Assembly: GCA_964247295.1 (NCBI GenBank)
Contig: CAXTTV010000042.1
Location: forward strand, 1 to 28,524
Reading direction: 5' to 3'
From: CAXTTV01 sp964247295
Lineage (GTDB): Bacteria > Chloroflexota > Ktedonobacteria > Ktedonobacterales > Ktedonobacteraceae
Length of the DNA stretch: 28,524 bases
Below, piece after piece: positions 16,762 to 23,085 of this stretch. The stretch's first letter is position 1. Each line of letters opens with the position of its first letter. The notes below the pieces were generated by a model. The model saw only the letters and a program-made list of their open reading frames with translations, made no database searches and was not told where the DNA came from. The position numbers were made by a program, and so were the translations under genes.

Positions 16762-17031
16762 ATGGCAAGCAAAAACGAAAAAGACGAGCTAGACGACGTA
16801 GAAACCATCTCACCTGAGCAGGCTAAGAAAGAGATCCAGCAGGCGGTCAAGAGAGTGCATGACGAGGACGCTCATAAAGGGCATGCCCATGCCAACGGAT
16901 CTAAAAAGGTCAGTGGAGAGCCCGAAGACGAACTGGATGGCGTAGAGAGAATTCCAAAGGCCCAGGCCGAGCAGGGGATCCGCGACGCCGTCAAGAAGGT
17001 CCAGCAGGCCGATAAAAAGCATAGTAAATAA
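16762..17031 (+). CDS. Small charged protein with a 25-residue internal repeat
   Basis: I do not recognise the family. The 89 residues are almost all charged or polar. Two 25-residue units, 8-32 and 56-80, are identical at 14 positions: both begin DELD-x-VE and end AVK-x-V, and each could form an acidic turn followed by an amphipathic helix. The linker between them (33-55) is rich in His, Gly and Lys. There is no signal peptide, Cys or hydrophobic core, so a soluble, perhaps partly disordered cytoplasmic protein is likely. AAGGAG lies nine bases before the ATG and a good terminator follows (17073-17100), which supports a real, single-gene transcript. Confidence 0.75.
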   Translation: MASKNEKDELDDVETISPEQAKKEIQQAVKRVHDEDAHKGHAHANGSKKVSGEPEDELDGVERIPKAQAEQGIRDAVKKVQQADKKHSK

Positions 17032-17072
17032 TCATTAGATGTCACAAAGGTCATAAAAAGGCTCTTTAGGAG

Positions 17073-17101
17073 AAGAGAGGCATACAAAATCCTCTCTTTT
17101 C
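17073..17101 (+). terminator. Terminator after the small charged protein
   Basis: AAGAGAGG (17073-17080) pairs with CCTCTCTT (17091-17098) around a ten-base loop and runs into T-rich TTTTCT. It lies 42 bases past the stop and faces the convergent membrane-protein gene. Confidence 0.75.
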
Positions 17102-17181
17102 TGTTGGGAAAATGTTTCGTTGTCAACAGTAGCTTGAATGTTCAAAGCTCAAAGGCATCTTTCTCTATCCGTATAATCTGT

Positions 17182-17439
17182 CTACCGATGCAAAAGACCA
17201 AGCAGGAAGTAGGTTCCTATACCGCCAAGCATGATAACGATTGGAATGAGGATAAGAGCAGTTTTGCGTTGCTGGATATTCACCTGACCAACAGCTAATA
17301 TCAAAGCGCTAATAATAAGGATAAATGCAATGATGTAAAAAATAGCTGCGTATGCTTTGAAAGTTAATGAACCCATAATAGAAGAGACAAATAGTAAGAG
17401 TAATGTAACGACTAGCCGCTGTCTAATTGGTACGTTCAT
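17182..17439 (-). CDS. Small three-helix membrane protein, paralogue A (candidate immunity)
   Basis: 85 residues of unknown family with three hydrophobic segments (about 8-26, 31-51, 62-82) and a short polar loop containing QRKTALIL at about 57-64. It matches the 83-residue protein at 21556-21807 along its whole length (about half the residues identical, QRKTALIL and GG-x-GTY conserved), so the two are paralogues. AAGGAG lies seven bases before the ATG. It is the last gene on the minus strand after the two bacteriocin-like preproteins. Small multi-helix membrane proteins in that position are often immunity factors, but this is inference; no function can be read from the sequence itself. Confidence 0.8.
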   Translation of the reverse strand: MNVPIRQRLVVTLLLLFVSSIMGSLTFKAYAAIFYIIAFILIISALILAVGQVNIQQRKTALILIPIVIMLGGIGTYFLLGLLHR

Positions 17440-17463
17440 ATCAAATTCTCCTTTTTCGATGAA

Positions 17464-17509
17464 ATTTCAGCAGCAGCCTCATGCCAATTCATGTGACTGC
17501 TGTTGAAAT
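17464..17509 (-). other. Intercistronic hairpin between preprotein and membrane-protein genes
   Basis: ATTTCAGCAGCAG (17464-17476) pairs with CTGCTGTTGAAAT (17497-17509), 13 bp with one G-T wobble and a 20-base loop. On the minus strand it sits between the second preprotein gene and the membrane-protein gene, without a U-tract. It may reduce read-through or protect the upstream mRNA. Confidence 0.55.
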
Positions 17510-17597
17510 CACTCAAATAGAGCCGATTAAGCGTGTTTCAAAGAACTTTGAATGGTAGCTCCAAAATTCTCTGCTGCTCTTTTATATCTATTTTATG

Positions 17598-18431
17598 CTA
17601 GTTTGAACAATCAGCAACGCAATAACCAGCAGCGCCTCCTGTAATACCAGCGGCCCCTGCTATGCAGACAACGCAAGCAACACCGGCTGTTCCAATACAA
17701 GCTACTGCACAGGCTATGCCCACAGCTCCAACAACCCAGCTAGCAATACCTTCGCCGGATAAGCAATTATTGATACAACTCCACCAATTACCACTTCCAG
17801 ATGCGGTTGGAGGAATAACTTGTGCGGCAACCTCTTTTGGGCTTAGCCCCTGTAGAGAAATTCTTTTATTATCTCTTGCTATAAGAGTACCCTGTAAGAA
17901 GTTTCCTGTAGACGTAAGTATAGCATCGAAAACGATTTGATTATTTTGTCTGATAAGAGCTGAAATATTTCCTTTGTCTTCTGGAAGAAACAAACCGCTT
18001 CGTGTTGTAAGAATTGTTGCGTTAAGAAGCATTGCTATATTGTAGAAACTGTAACCAGCACCTCCTTGAATGGGAACGTGGATGCTAACAACTTTATCGG
18101 ATGTGGTTTGTATAAGAGAAACTTTGATGTGTGTTTCTTGTACATTAAAAGTATGTGGATACTGGTGATCTAGCTGACTAAGAAATTGTTTGTAGCTATT
18201 TGAAGTAACAGTTGCTTCTATATATTTAGAAGCTTGTACTCCCGTCAAACTAATTATTTGAATCGGATTAGTTGAGGCATGGGCAGAATTTTCAGTCAAA
18301 GGAAAAGGCGTGAAACTCAATGCTGCTACTACCCCAGCTATTATTCCCCCCTTTTTAAAGAGTTGACGGCGATTGAGTTGAGTGTTTCTTTGTTCAGTTA
18401 GGTTTTGACTTTGACGAAGTTTACGTTTCAT
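17598..18431 (-). CDS. Tat-exported halocin C8-like bacteriocin preprotein, copy 2
   Basis: 277 residues. The N-terminus is a Tat signal: basic region, twin Arg21-Arg22 in NRRQLFKKGG, hydrophobic run, then a likely signal-peptidase site after AHA (50-52). Residues 53-210 are a soluble pro-region containing HVPIQGGAG near 118-126. The C-terminal domain (about 214-277) is hydrophobic and Gly/Ala-rich with eight Cys (219, 223, 241, 245, 253, 256, 271, 275). Size and plan (Tat signal, pro-region, about 65-75-residue Cys-rich end) match the halocin C8 precursor, where the N-terminal part gives immunity and the C-terminal part is the killing peptide. Paralogous to the gene at 18725. AAAGGA lies nine bases before the ATG. 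AT-richer than the housekeeping genes around it. Confidence 0.8.
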   Translation of the reverse strand: MKRKLRQSQNLTEQRNTQLNRRQLFKKGGIIAGVVAALSFTPFPLTENSAHASTNPIQIISLTGVQASKYIEATVTSNSYKQFLSQLDHQYPHTFNVQETHIKVSLIQTTSDKVVSIHVPIQGGAGYSFYNIAMLLNATILTTRSGLFLPEDKGNISALIRQNNQIVFDAILTSTGNFLQGTLIARDNKRISLQGLSPKEVAAQVIPPTASGSGNWWSCINNCLSGEGIASWVVGAVGIACAVACIGTAGVACVVCIAGAAGITGGAAGYCVADCSN

Positions 18432-18507
18432 GTATCAAAATCCTTTTGCTTCACTTGATCGCTAAATGATTGTATATTGATTTACCAGAAAATCGACGAA
18501 TAGATAT

Positions 18508-18699
18508 AAAAATTTGTAACTACTCAGATACCCTATAGAGCATTTTTGAGCTCAAAAGTATCCGATATTGATGAGATAATAGCCATTCAAAGGTCGTTTT
18601 TGGGCTTTTTTCGGATTACTGTTGAGTTTATCGCTACTAGATGTAGTTGCTGAAATCTCTTACAACACAAAATGTGGTCCTGAGTAGTTACAAAAATTT
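18508..18699. mobile_element. 176-bp MITE with IS66-like ends, plus 8-bp target duplications
   Basis: GTAACTACTCAG at 18516-18527 and its exact reverse complement at 18680-18691 bound a 176-bp segment with no gene. AAAAATTT flanks it directly on both sides (18508-18515 and 18692-18699), a perfect 8-bp target-site duplication. Ends beginning GTAA and 8-bp duplications are features of the IS66 family, so such a transposase acting in trans is the best guess. It sits between the two preprotein genes, inside their intergenic gap. Confidence 0.85.
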
Positions 18700-18724
18700 G
18701 TATAAGCAGCGGTACCTTTTGTTT

Positions 18725-19588
18725 TTAACAAACTGGAATGTAGTAATTCCGGTTGTGTGAACAATTATCAACTACTGCTCCAACAAGAAATCCTCCTAGT
18801 CCTGTTGCGCCTGCAACGCAGGCAATACATCCAGCACCAAGAGTTACAGCACATGCCGCACCACATAAAGGTACAATCAACGGAACTAATACCAGAGAAA
18901 TACCGGCTATTTCCACAAGTCCTCCGATCACACAACAGATATTAGCATTTGAGCTTGCATGTGTAACAAGTGACGCAGCCTCTTTTGCACTCAAACCATC
19001 AAACGTGATATTTTTACCTTGTGTTGTATGAAATGTACCTTGAGCGAAATTTCCTTTTGGAGTAATGAGTGCATCAAGTACTACATTTCCATTTTGTTTA
19101 ACTATAGCTGTCGTGTTCCCATTACTTACTGGCATTAGTACACCGCTACGAGTCGCAATCAGCGAGGCCGAGTGTTCTTGTAGTGTGGCAGCAAAAAAGC
19201 TATGTCCTGCACCACCCTGTATAGGAATATGGACGCTGACAATCTGCTCTAAAGGCATTTTAAATAGAACAACTACTGGAGAATCTTCTCGTACTGTAAA
19301 GGTGTTTGAATACTGCGTATTCAAGTCAGTACTGAATTGCTGATACTCAGCCGAATTAATGGTTGCTCTTACATATTTATCGGCCCGTGTTCCTGTCAAA
19401 TCAATTACTTGAATATCATCAATAGCGGCTTGTGCAGAAGCTTCTACCCAAGAAAATGGCGTGAGACTAAGTGCCGAAATGGCTCCAGCAAGCATTCCTC
19501 CTTTTTTGAATAGTTGGCGACGACTAATTTGAGAAACCTCTTTGCTTTTGCTTTCTTTGTTCTTTGTCATGCTGAAAAGTGTTTTCAT
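18725..19588 (-). CDS. Tat-exported halocin C8-like bacteriocin preprotein, copy 1
   Basis: 287 residues with the same plan as the gene at 17598. Tat signal: twin Arg23-Arg24 in SRRQLFKKGG, hydrophobic run, likely cleavage after AQA (52-54). The pro-region (55-210) contains IDLTGTRADKYVRATI and HIPIQGGAG (120-128). The C-terminal domain (about 214-287) is Gly/Ala/Val-rich with eight Cys at 218, 219, 242, 246, 254, 257, 276 and 287, the last being the final residue. CX3C-X7-CX2C is shared exactly with the paralogue, whereas the outer Cys differ. The export route fits a folded, disulfide-bonded peptide. CAGGAGA lies ten bases before the ATG. A MauE-like gene lies upstream on the same strand. 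Bactericidal activity is inferred from resemblance to halocin C8. Confidence 0.82.
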   Translation of the reverse strand: MKTLFSMTKNKESKSKEVSQISRRQLFKKGGMLAGAISALSLTPFSWVEASAQAAIDDIQVIDLTGTRADKYVRATINSAEYQQFSTDLNTQYSNTFTVREDSPVVVLFKMPLEQIVSVHIPIQGGAGHSFFAATLQEHSASLIATRSGVLMPVSNGNTTAIVKQNGNVVLDALITPKGNFAQGTFHTTQGKNITFDGLSAKEAASLVTHASSNANICCVIGGLVEIAGISLVLVPLIVPLCGAACAVTLGAGCIACVAGATGLGGFLVGAVVDNCSHNRNYYIPVC

Positions 19589-19694
19589 TGAAATCTAGTC
19601 TCCTGCTAAATCGTAACTAGCAATTATGATCAAAGGTAAAAACTACCTGTTGATTTGTGAATTGATGGTGTCGTTTTTTAAGGAGTTGTCTCGT

Positions 19695-19748
19695 ATGCGT
19701 ATGCTGAAAAATGTAAGAATAAAAGGATTGAATTTTAAATACTGTTAA
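19695..19748 (+). CDS. Possible 17-residue basic peptide
   Basis: A micro-ORF on the opposite strand of the gap between the MauE-like gene and preprotein copy 1. AAGGAG lies nine bases before ATG, followed by 17 codons and TAA. The product MRMLKNVRIKGLNFKYC is basic and amphipathic and ends in Cys. It could be a signal or leader peptide, the start of a decayed gene, or chance. No promoter was identified. Confidence 0.25.
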   Translation: MRMLKNVRIKGLNFKYC

Positions 19749-19825
19749 ATGATATTTGTGAGTATTTCTTTCTTAGAATAAGAAGGTTGTTTCTTTTTGT
19801 TCCTAATTGTGAGTTGCTTTAAACG

Positions 19826-20308
19826 CTATACCGTTAGAAACAATATGCCGCCAACAAATACAGTAGCAATAATGGTTATCCAAAAAGAACTTGAAGGTAA
19901 CAGGTTGTTCGTTTTAGAGGTTAGGTAAAGACCTAGAGAAGCAATCACTATAAAAACTATGTTTCTCATTATTGATGATGTACCAATAGCAGAATCGTTG
20001 GAGCCAAAACAACCACATTGTAACGATATTTTGCGGAAGTACATCCAAAGCATCCAAATAGTAAATATAGCTAATAACGCAATAATTCCAATCCAAGTAA
20101 AGAAGAGGGACCAAGTAAATATAAGACCTACAGCTAAAATAAATTCAATGGTGATTGTGGAGAGTGCCAATGGTAGTAGTGCTCTTTGTGGAATGGAGGT
20201 AGCTCGTAGTGCCTTCATAAATTGATCAGGATAAAGTACTTTACCAGTAGTAGACATCAAAAAAATAAGTGCAGTAAAAAGCTGACATGCGGCTAAAATG
20301 TATGTCAT
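19826..20308 (-). CDS. MauE/DoxX-like membrane protein with CGC motif
   Basis: 160 residues with four or more hydrophobic segments and a cytosol-edge motif LQCGCFGSND (Cys98, Cys100). This layout is that of the MauE/DoxX-like family, small membrane proteins thought to pass reducing or oxidising equivalents across the membrane for disulfide formation in exported proteins; MauE itself is needed to mature methylamine dehydrogenase. I use the ATG at 20308 because AAGGAGA lies seven bases before it; a longer frame to 20344 has no ribosome site. It is the first minus-strand gene of the cluster, upstream of two exported preproteins with eight Cys each, which suggests a job in their disulfide chemistry. 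That link is inference. Confidence 0.78.
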   Translation of the reverse strand: MTYILAACQLFTALIFLMSTTGKVLYPDQFMKALRATSIPQRALLPLALSTITIEFILAVGLIFTWSLFFTWIGIIALLAIFTIWMLWMYFRKISLQCGCFGSNDSAIGTSSIMRNIVFIVIASLGLYLTSKTNNLLPSSSFWITIIATVFVGGILFLTV

Positions 20309-20424
20309 AAAAAGTCTCCTTAGCAATCTCAAAAGTAATCTCAAAATTTGGATAGGTATAGCTTCTATCTTAACTTCTTTGCTTGTTTATGAAGCTTACT
20401 CTGAAATCAATAATAACAATATGA

Positions 20425-20600
20425 GTAACTACTCAGGAGGGGACTAGAACTGAGGAAGAACGGGAGAGCCCACCAACACCGCTTGGAGCAAAGGAAGCAA
20501 GGCATACCCTTGCCTGTGCTGGTGAGGAGAGATGGCGCATCGGGAGCACGATCCCCAGTACGAATTCCTGAAGCCTTGAAGAGAGCCAGATGGGATTATC
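20425..20600. mobile_element. Solo IS66-like end / element remnant
   Basis: GTAACTACTCAG at 20425-20436 is identical to the MITE ends at 18516 and 18680; with the right MITE end the match extends to 14 bases (next GA). Its orientation places the element body to the right. No matching inverted end is found before nuoB, so this is a truncated or decayed element. The minus-strand frame ending at 20433 could be the tail of a dead transposase, but I cannot recognise it. The right limit is a guess. Confidence 0.5.
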
Positions 20601-20761
20601 AAAATGAACTTCAGGAATAATCTTCAAACTCTCTTTGTTTTTATCCATAGAACCAGAATTCAACCTCATTTTTTGTGAGAGAAACACCATTTCCCCCACT
20701 TTTAATGACATACATACTTTTATTGTTTCGTCATTTCATTCTCTCATTCGAGGTTCAGTAT
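20601..20761. other. Upstream region of nuoB
   Basis: AT-richer stretch between the element remnant and nuoB. It presumably carries the nuoB promoter, but I see no hexamer pair with proper spacing. No gene is supported here; the longer in-frame extension of nuoB to 20675 lacks a ribosome site and family resemblance. Confidence 0.35.
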
Positions 20762-21388
20762 ATGAGTACAAACTTACCTTCCCCCAATTCATCTGTAAAT
20801 CAGTCTGAACAAAAGACGCGGCGTAAGCCCGTCCCCCTGGCGATGGCTCGTGGCCCGGAAGAATATACTCCGGGCGACCAGGAGCTTCCAGTCCAATTGA
20901 CAAGCATGAGTGACATGTTGCATTGGGCTCAAAACTGGGCTCGATCGAAATCTGTCTGGCCTCTGGGATATGGCCTGGCCTGCTGCGCGATTGAGATGAT
21001 GGCAAGCGCGCAAGCTCATTATGATCTCTCCCGGTTTGGTTCGGAGGTGTTTCGTTCCAGTCCGCGTCAGGCTGACTTAATGATTGTCGCGGGCACCGTT
21101 TCTGTAAAGATGGCCCCACGCCTGCGGTTGCTGTGGGAGCAGATGCCAGAGCCCAAATGGGTGTTGAGCATGGGGCAGTGCGCCAATTCTGGTGGGGAAT
21201 TTTATGATAGCTACTATACCATCCAGGGAGTCGACACCATCGTGCCGGTGGATGTGTACGTCCCAGGGTGTCCGCCCCGGCCAGAAGCTTTGATCGAGGG
21301 CATTCTCAAGCTGCGGGAAAAGATCGCCAAGCAGGGTCTGAAGATTCAGGGCGAAGACGAACTTGAGGAACTCGTAAAGGCTTTGTAA
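20762..21388 (+). CDS. nuoB: NADH-quinone oxidoreductase subunit B
   Basis: The complex I subunit that carries iron-sulfur cluster N2, next to the quinone site. All four ligands of the family are visible: the Cys pair in YGLACCAIEMM, the Cys in SMGQCANSGGEF and the Cys in VPGCPPRPEA. The Arg-rich RLLWEQMPEPKWVLSMG is also typical. I choose the ATG at 20762 (208 residues), with GAGG eight bases before it; upstream codons would add a non-homologous tail. The N-terminal 40 residues are a polar extension. The gene stands alone: no nuoA, nuoC or nuoD is adjacent, so the rest of complex I must be encoded elsewhere, or this is a second copy. A long hairpin follows at 21472-21514. Confidence 0.95.
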   Translation: MSTNLPSPNSSVNQSEQKTRRKPVPLAMARGPEEYTPGDQELPVQLTSMSDMLHWAQNWARSKSVWPLGYGLACCAIEMMASAQAHYDLSRFGSEVFRSSPRQADLMIVAGTVSVKMAPRLRLLWEQMPEPKWVLSMGQCANSGGEFYDSYYTIQGVDTIVPVDVYVPGCPPRPEALIEGILKLREKIAKQGLKIQGEDELEELVKAL

Positions 21389-21471
21389 GCGAGAGAGGGA
21401 GCATGCTTGTAGGGTGGGAGTAGCAGGGTGTAAAGGAAGTACGTATGGTTACCTGTTGATCTCTTTTCAGG

Positions 21472-21514
21472 TGAATGAGGTAGGTTAGACACGCGGTCCA
21501 ACCTACCTCATTCA
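21472..21514 (+). terminator. Long hairpin after nuoB
   Basis: TGAATGAGGTAGGTT (21472-21486) pairs perfectly with 21500-21514. The loop adds GAC/GTC after one A-C mismatch, giving an almost 19-bp stem with a five-base loop. No T-run follows. It lies between convergent nuoB and the membrane-protein gene, so it probably serves to end or protect both mRNAs. Confidence 0.6.
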
Positions 21515-21555
21515 ACACGTAGTGGGAAGATGAAAGCAAACTTTCACTACATGTG

Positions 21556-21807
21556 CTAAAATCCAGCGAGTAGATATGTTCCTACACCTCCTAGTACAGC
21601 CATAGTTAGAGTGAGAATAAGTGCAGTCTTGCGTTGCTCTATTCTCACATTACTAATAGCTACTACGAGAGCACTAATGAGCATAATGAACCCAATAGCA
21701 TAACAAACAATTGCATAATCCTTGAAAAACAATGAAAAACTTAGAATGGCAGAGGCAAACAGTAGGAGCGCAACGGTCGCCCTCTGTCTAATCGAAACAT
21801 TCTTCAT
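21556..21807 (-). CDS. Small three-helix membrane protein, paralogue B
   Basis: 83 residues with three hydrophobic segments and the conserved QRKTALIL block. It is a full-length paralogue of the 85-residue protein at 17182-17439. AAGGAG lies seven bases before the ATG. Just upstream of that site, TGCTGCC/GGCAGCA (21822-21828 with 21840-21846) could form a small hairpin near the ribosome site. It is separated from the bacteriocin-like cluster by nuoB and an element remnant, so the pair may reflect a duplication followed by insertion or rearrangement. Function unknown; immunity is a guess based on its paralogue's position. Confidence 0.78.
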   Translation of the reverse strand: MKNVSIRQRATVALLLFASAILSFSLFFKDYAIVCYAIGFIMLISALVVAISNVRIEQRKTALILTLTMAVLGGVGTYLLAGF

Positions 21808-21964
21808 AGTAAATCTCCTTGTGCTGCCGAAGTAAGTTGGGCAGCAACACCTTCGTCAGGTGCGTAATCATTGATGAAGTAGGTAGTGAGGAGCAAAAAC
21901 ACCCAGGAACCTTTCTTGAGCATTTATTTGCCCAGATGTTCCTGGATATCAAGGATGAGGAAAA

Positions 21965-22045
21965 TACCAGTGGTGGGATTCGAACCCACAACCCTCTCAG
22001 GATCTGTTTTTGAGACAGACGCGTATACCGTTCCGCCACACTGGC
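21965..22045 (-). tRNA. tRNA-Leu(CAA)
   Basis: Reading the minus strand from 22045, GCCAGTG and CACTGGT form the acceptor stem (ending in a G-U pair), with A at 21965 as discriminator base. TCTGT-CTCAAAA-ACAGA is the anticodon arm with anticodon CAA. An extended variable region and GTGGG-TTCGAAT-CCCAC as the T arm follow, as expected of a class II leucine tRNA reading UUG. 3' CCA is not encoded. Confidence 0.93.
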
Positions 22046-22117
22046 CTGACCTACACATGATAACGTAGCCCGACCGGTTTGTCAATATCTTTTTCCGGTT
22101 CGGGCTACACTCTCCGC

Positions 22118-23074
22118 TTAAATGGTCGCGAATTGATCAAAGTGCCGATACTTTTCGTAGCGCTGCTCTACCAGATCTTCAGTGCTTTTTTCCCGAAGAT
22201 CGGCCAGCGTCTCCTGTAAGGCTCGCTTGAGATTGTTCGCGGCCTCTTGAGAGTCGCGGTGCGCACCGCCCAGAGGTTCCGCGACAACTCGATCGATCAG
22301 CCCCAGATCCTTAAGATTGTTCGCGGTGATCTTCATAGCGTCTGCGGCCTGAGCGGCGAAGGCTTTGTCGCGCCAGAGAATATTGGCGGCAGCCTCCGGG
22401 GCAACGACGGTGTAAATGCTATGCTCCAGCATCAGCACGCGGTCGGCGATGCTGATAGCCAGGGCTCCTCCACTTCCACCCTCGCCGATAACGGCGGCGA
22501 TGATCGGGGTTTTGATGCGGAACATCAGAGCCAGATTGGAAGCGATGGACTCGGATTGCCCGCGCTCCTCAGCTCCTAATCCGGGGAAAGCTCCCTGAGT
22601 GTCGATCAAACAGATGATTGGGAAGCCAAATTTCTCTGCTTGCTCCATCAACCGCGCGGTTTTGCGATAGCCCTCGGGATGCGGCATGCCATAGTTGTGA
22701 TACTGCTTCTCTTTAACATCCCGACCTTTTTGCTGACAGATCAGCATCACGGTCTGACCATCAAGGGTGGCCGGGCCAGCCATAATCGCGTGATCGTCCC
22801 CGTATCGCCGATCTCCATGCAGCTCAAAGAACTCATTAAAAATCATCTTAATGTAGTCGGCAGCGTACGGGCGATCTTTATGGCGCGCGACCTGAACCGT
22901 CTGCCACCCATTCAAGTGTTGGTAGATATCGCGGGTGCGATGCTGGATCTCGTTTTTAAGGTCCCGCAGTTGTGTCTGCTCATCCGGCTTCAAGCGATCC
23001 CCCTTTTTCTGGAGGGCATTGATGCGTTTATCCAGATCCGCCAGGGGTTTCTCAAAATCTAAATCGTAGGCCAT
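22118..23074 (-). CDS. accA: Acetyl-CoA carboxylase carboxyltransferase subunit alpha
   Basis: The alpha half of the carboxyltransferase that moves CO2 from biotin carrier protein to acetyl-CoA, making malonyl-CoA for fatty acid synthesis. The 318-residue length is almost identical to the E. coli protein. Typical motifs are ALQKKGDRL in the N-terminal coil, WQTVQVARHKDRPYAADY, FFELHGDRRYGDD, CLIDTQGAFPGLGAEERGQ, the oxyanion-region GEGGSGGALAI, and VVAPEAAANILWRD. AAGGA lies six bases before the ATG. It follows accD by 11 bases, so both subunits are made from one transcript that also includes ftsY. Biotin carboxylase and carrier genes are not in the window. Confidence 0.96.
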   Translation of the reverse strand: MAYDLDFEKPLADLDKRINALQKKGDRLKPDEQTQLRDLKNEIQHRTRDIYQHLNGWQTVQVARHKDRPYAADYIKMIFNEFFELHGDRRYGDDHAIMAGPATLDGQTVMLICQQKGRDVKEKQYHNYGMPHPEGYRKTARLMEQAEKFGFPIICLIDTQGAFPGLGAEERGQSESIASNLALMFRIKTPIIAAVIGEGGSGGALAISIADRVLMLEHSIYTVVAPEAAANILWRDKAFAAQAADAMKITANNLKDLGLIDRVVAEPLGGAHRDSQEAANNLKRALQETLADLREKSTEDLVEQRYEKYRHFDQFATI

Positions 23075-23085
23075 AGCATTCCTTC

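Noticed and set aside
20433..20711. 92-codon minus-strand frame upstream of nuoB
   Set aside because: No recognisable transposase or other family motif and no ribosome site; at most the dead tail of an element, so recorded only under the element remnant.
21903..21945. Inverted repeat CCAGGAAC / GTTCCTGG beside tRNA-Leu, as a possible attachment site
   Set aside because: Only 8 bp with a 27-base spacer, and no integrase or direct repeat of the tRNA end is present in the window.
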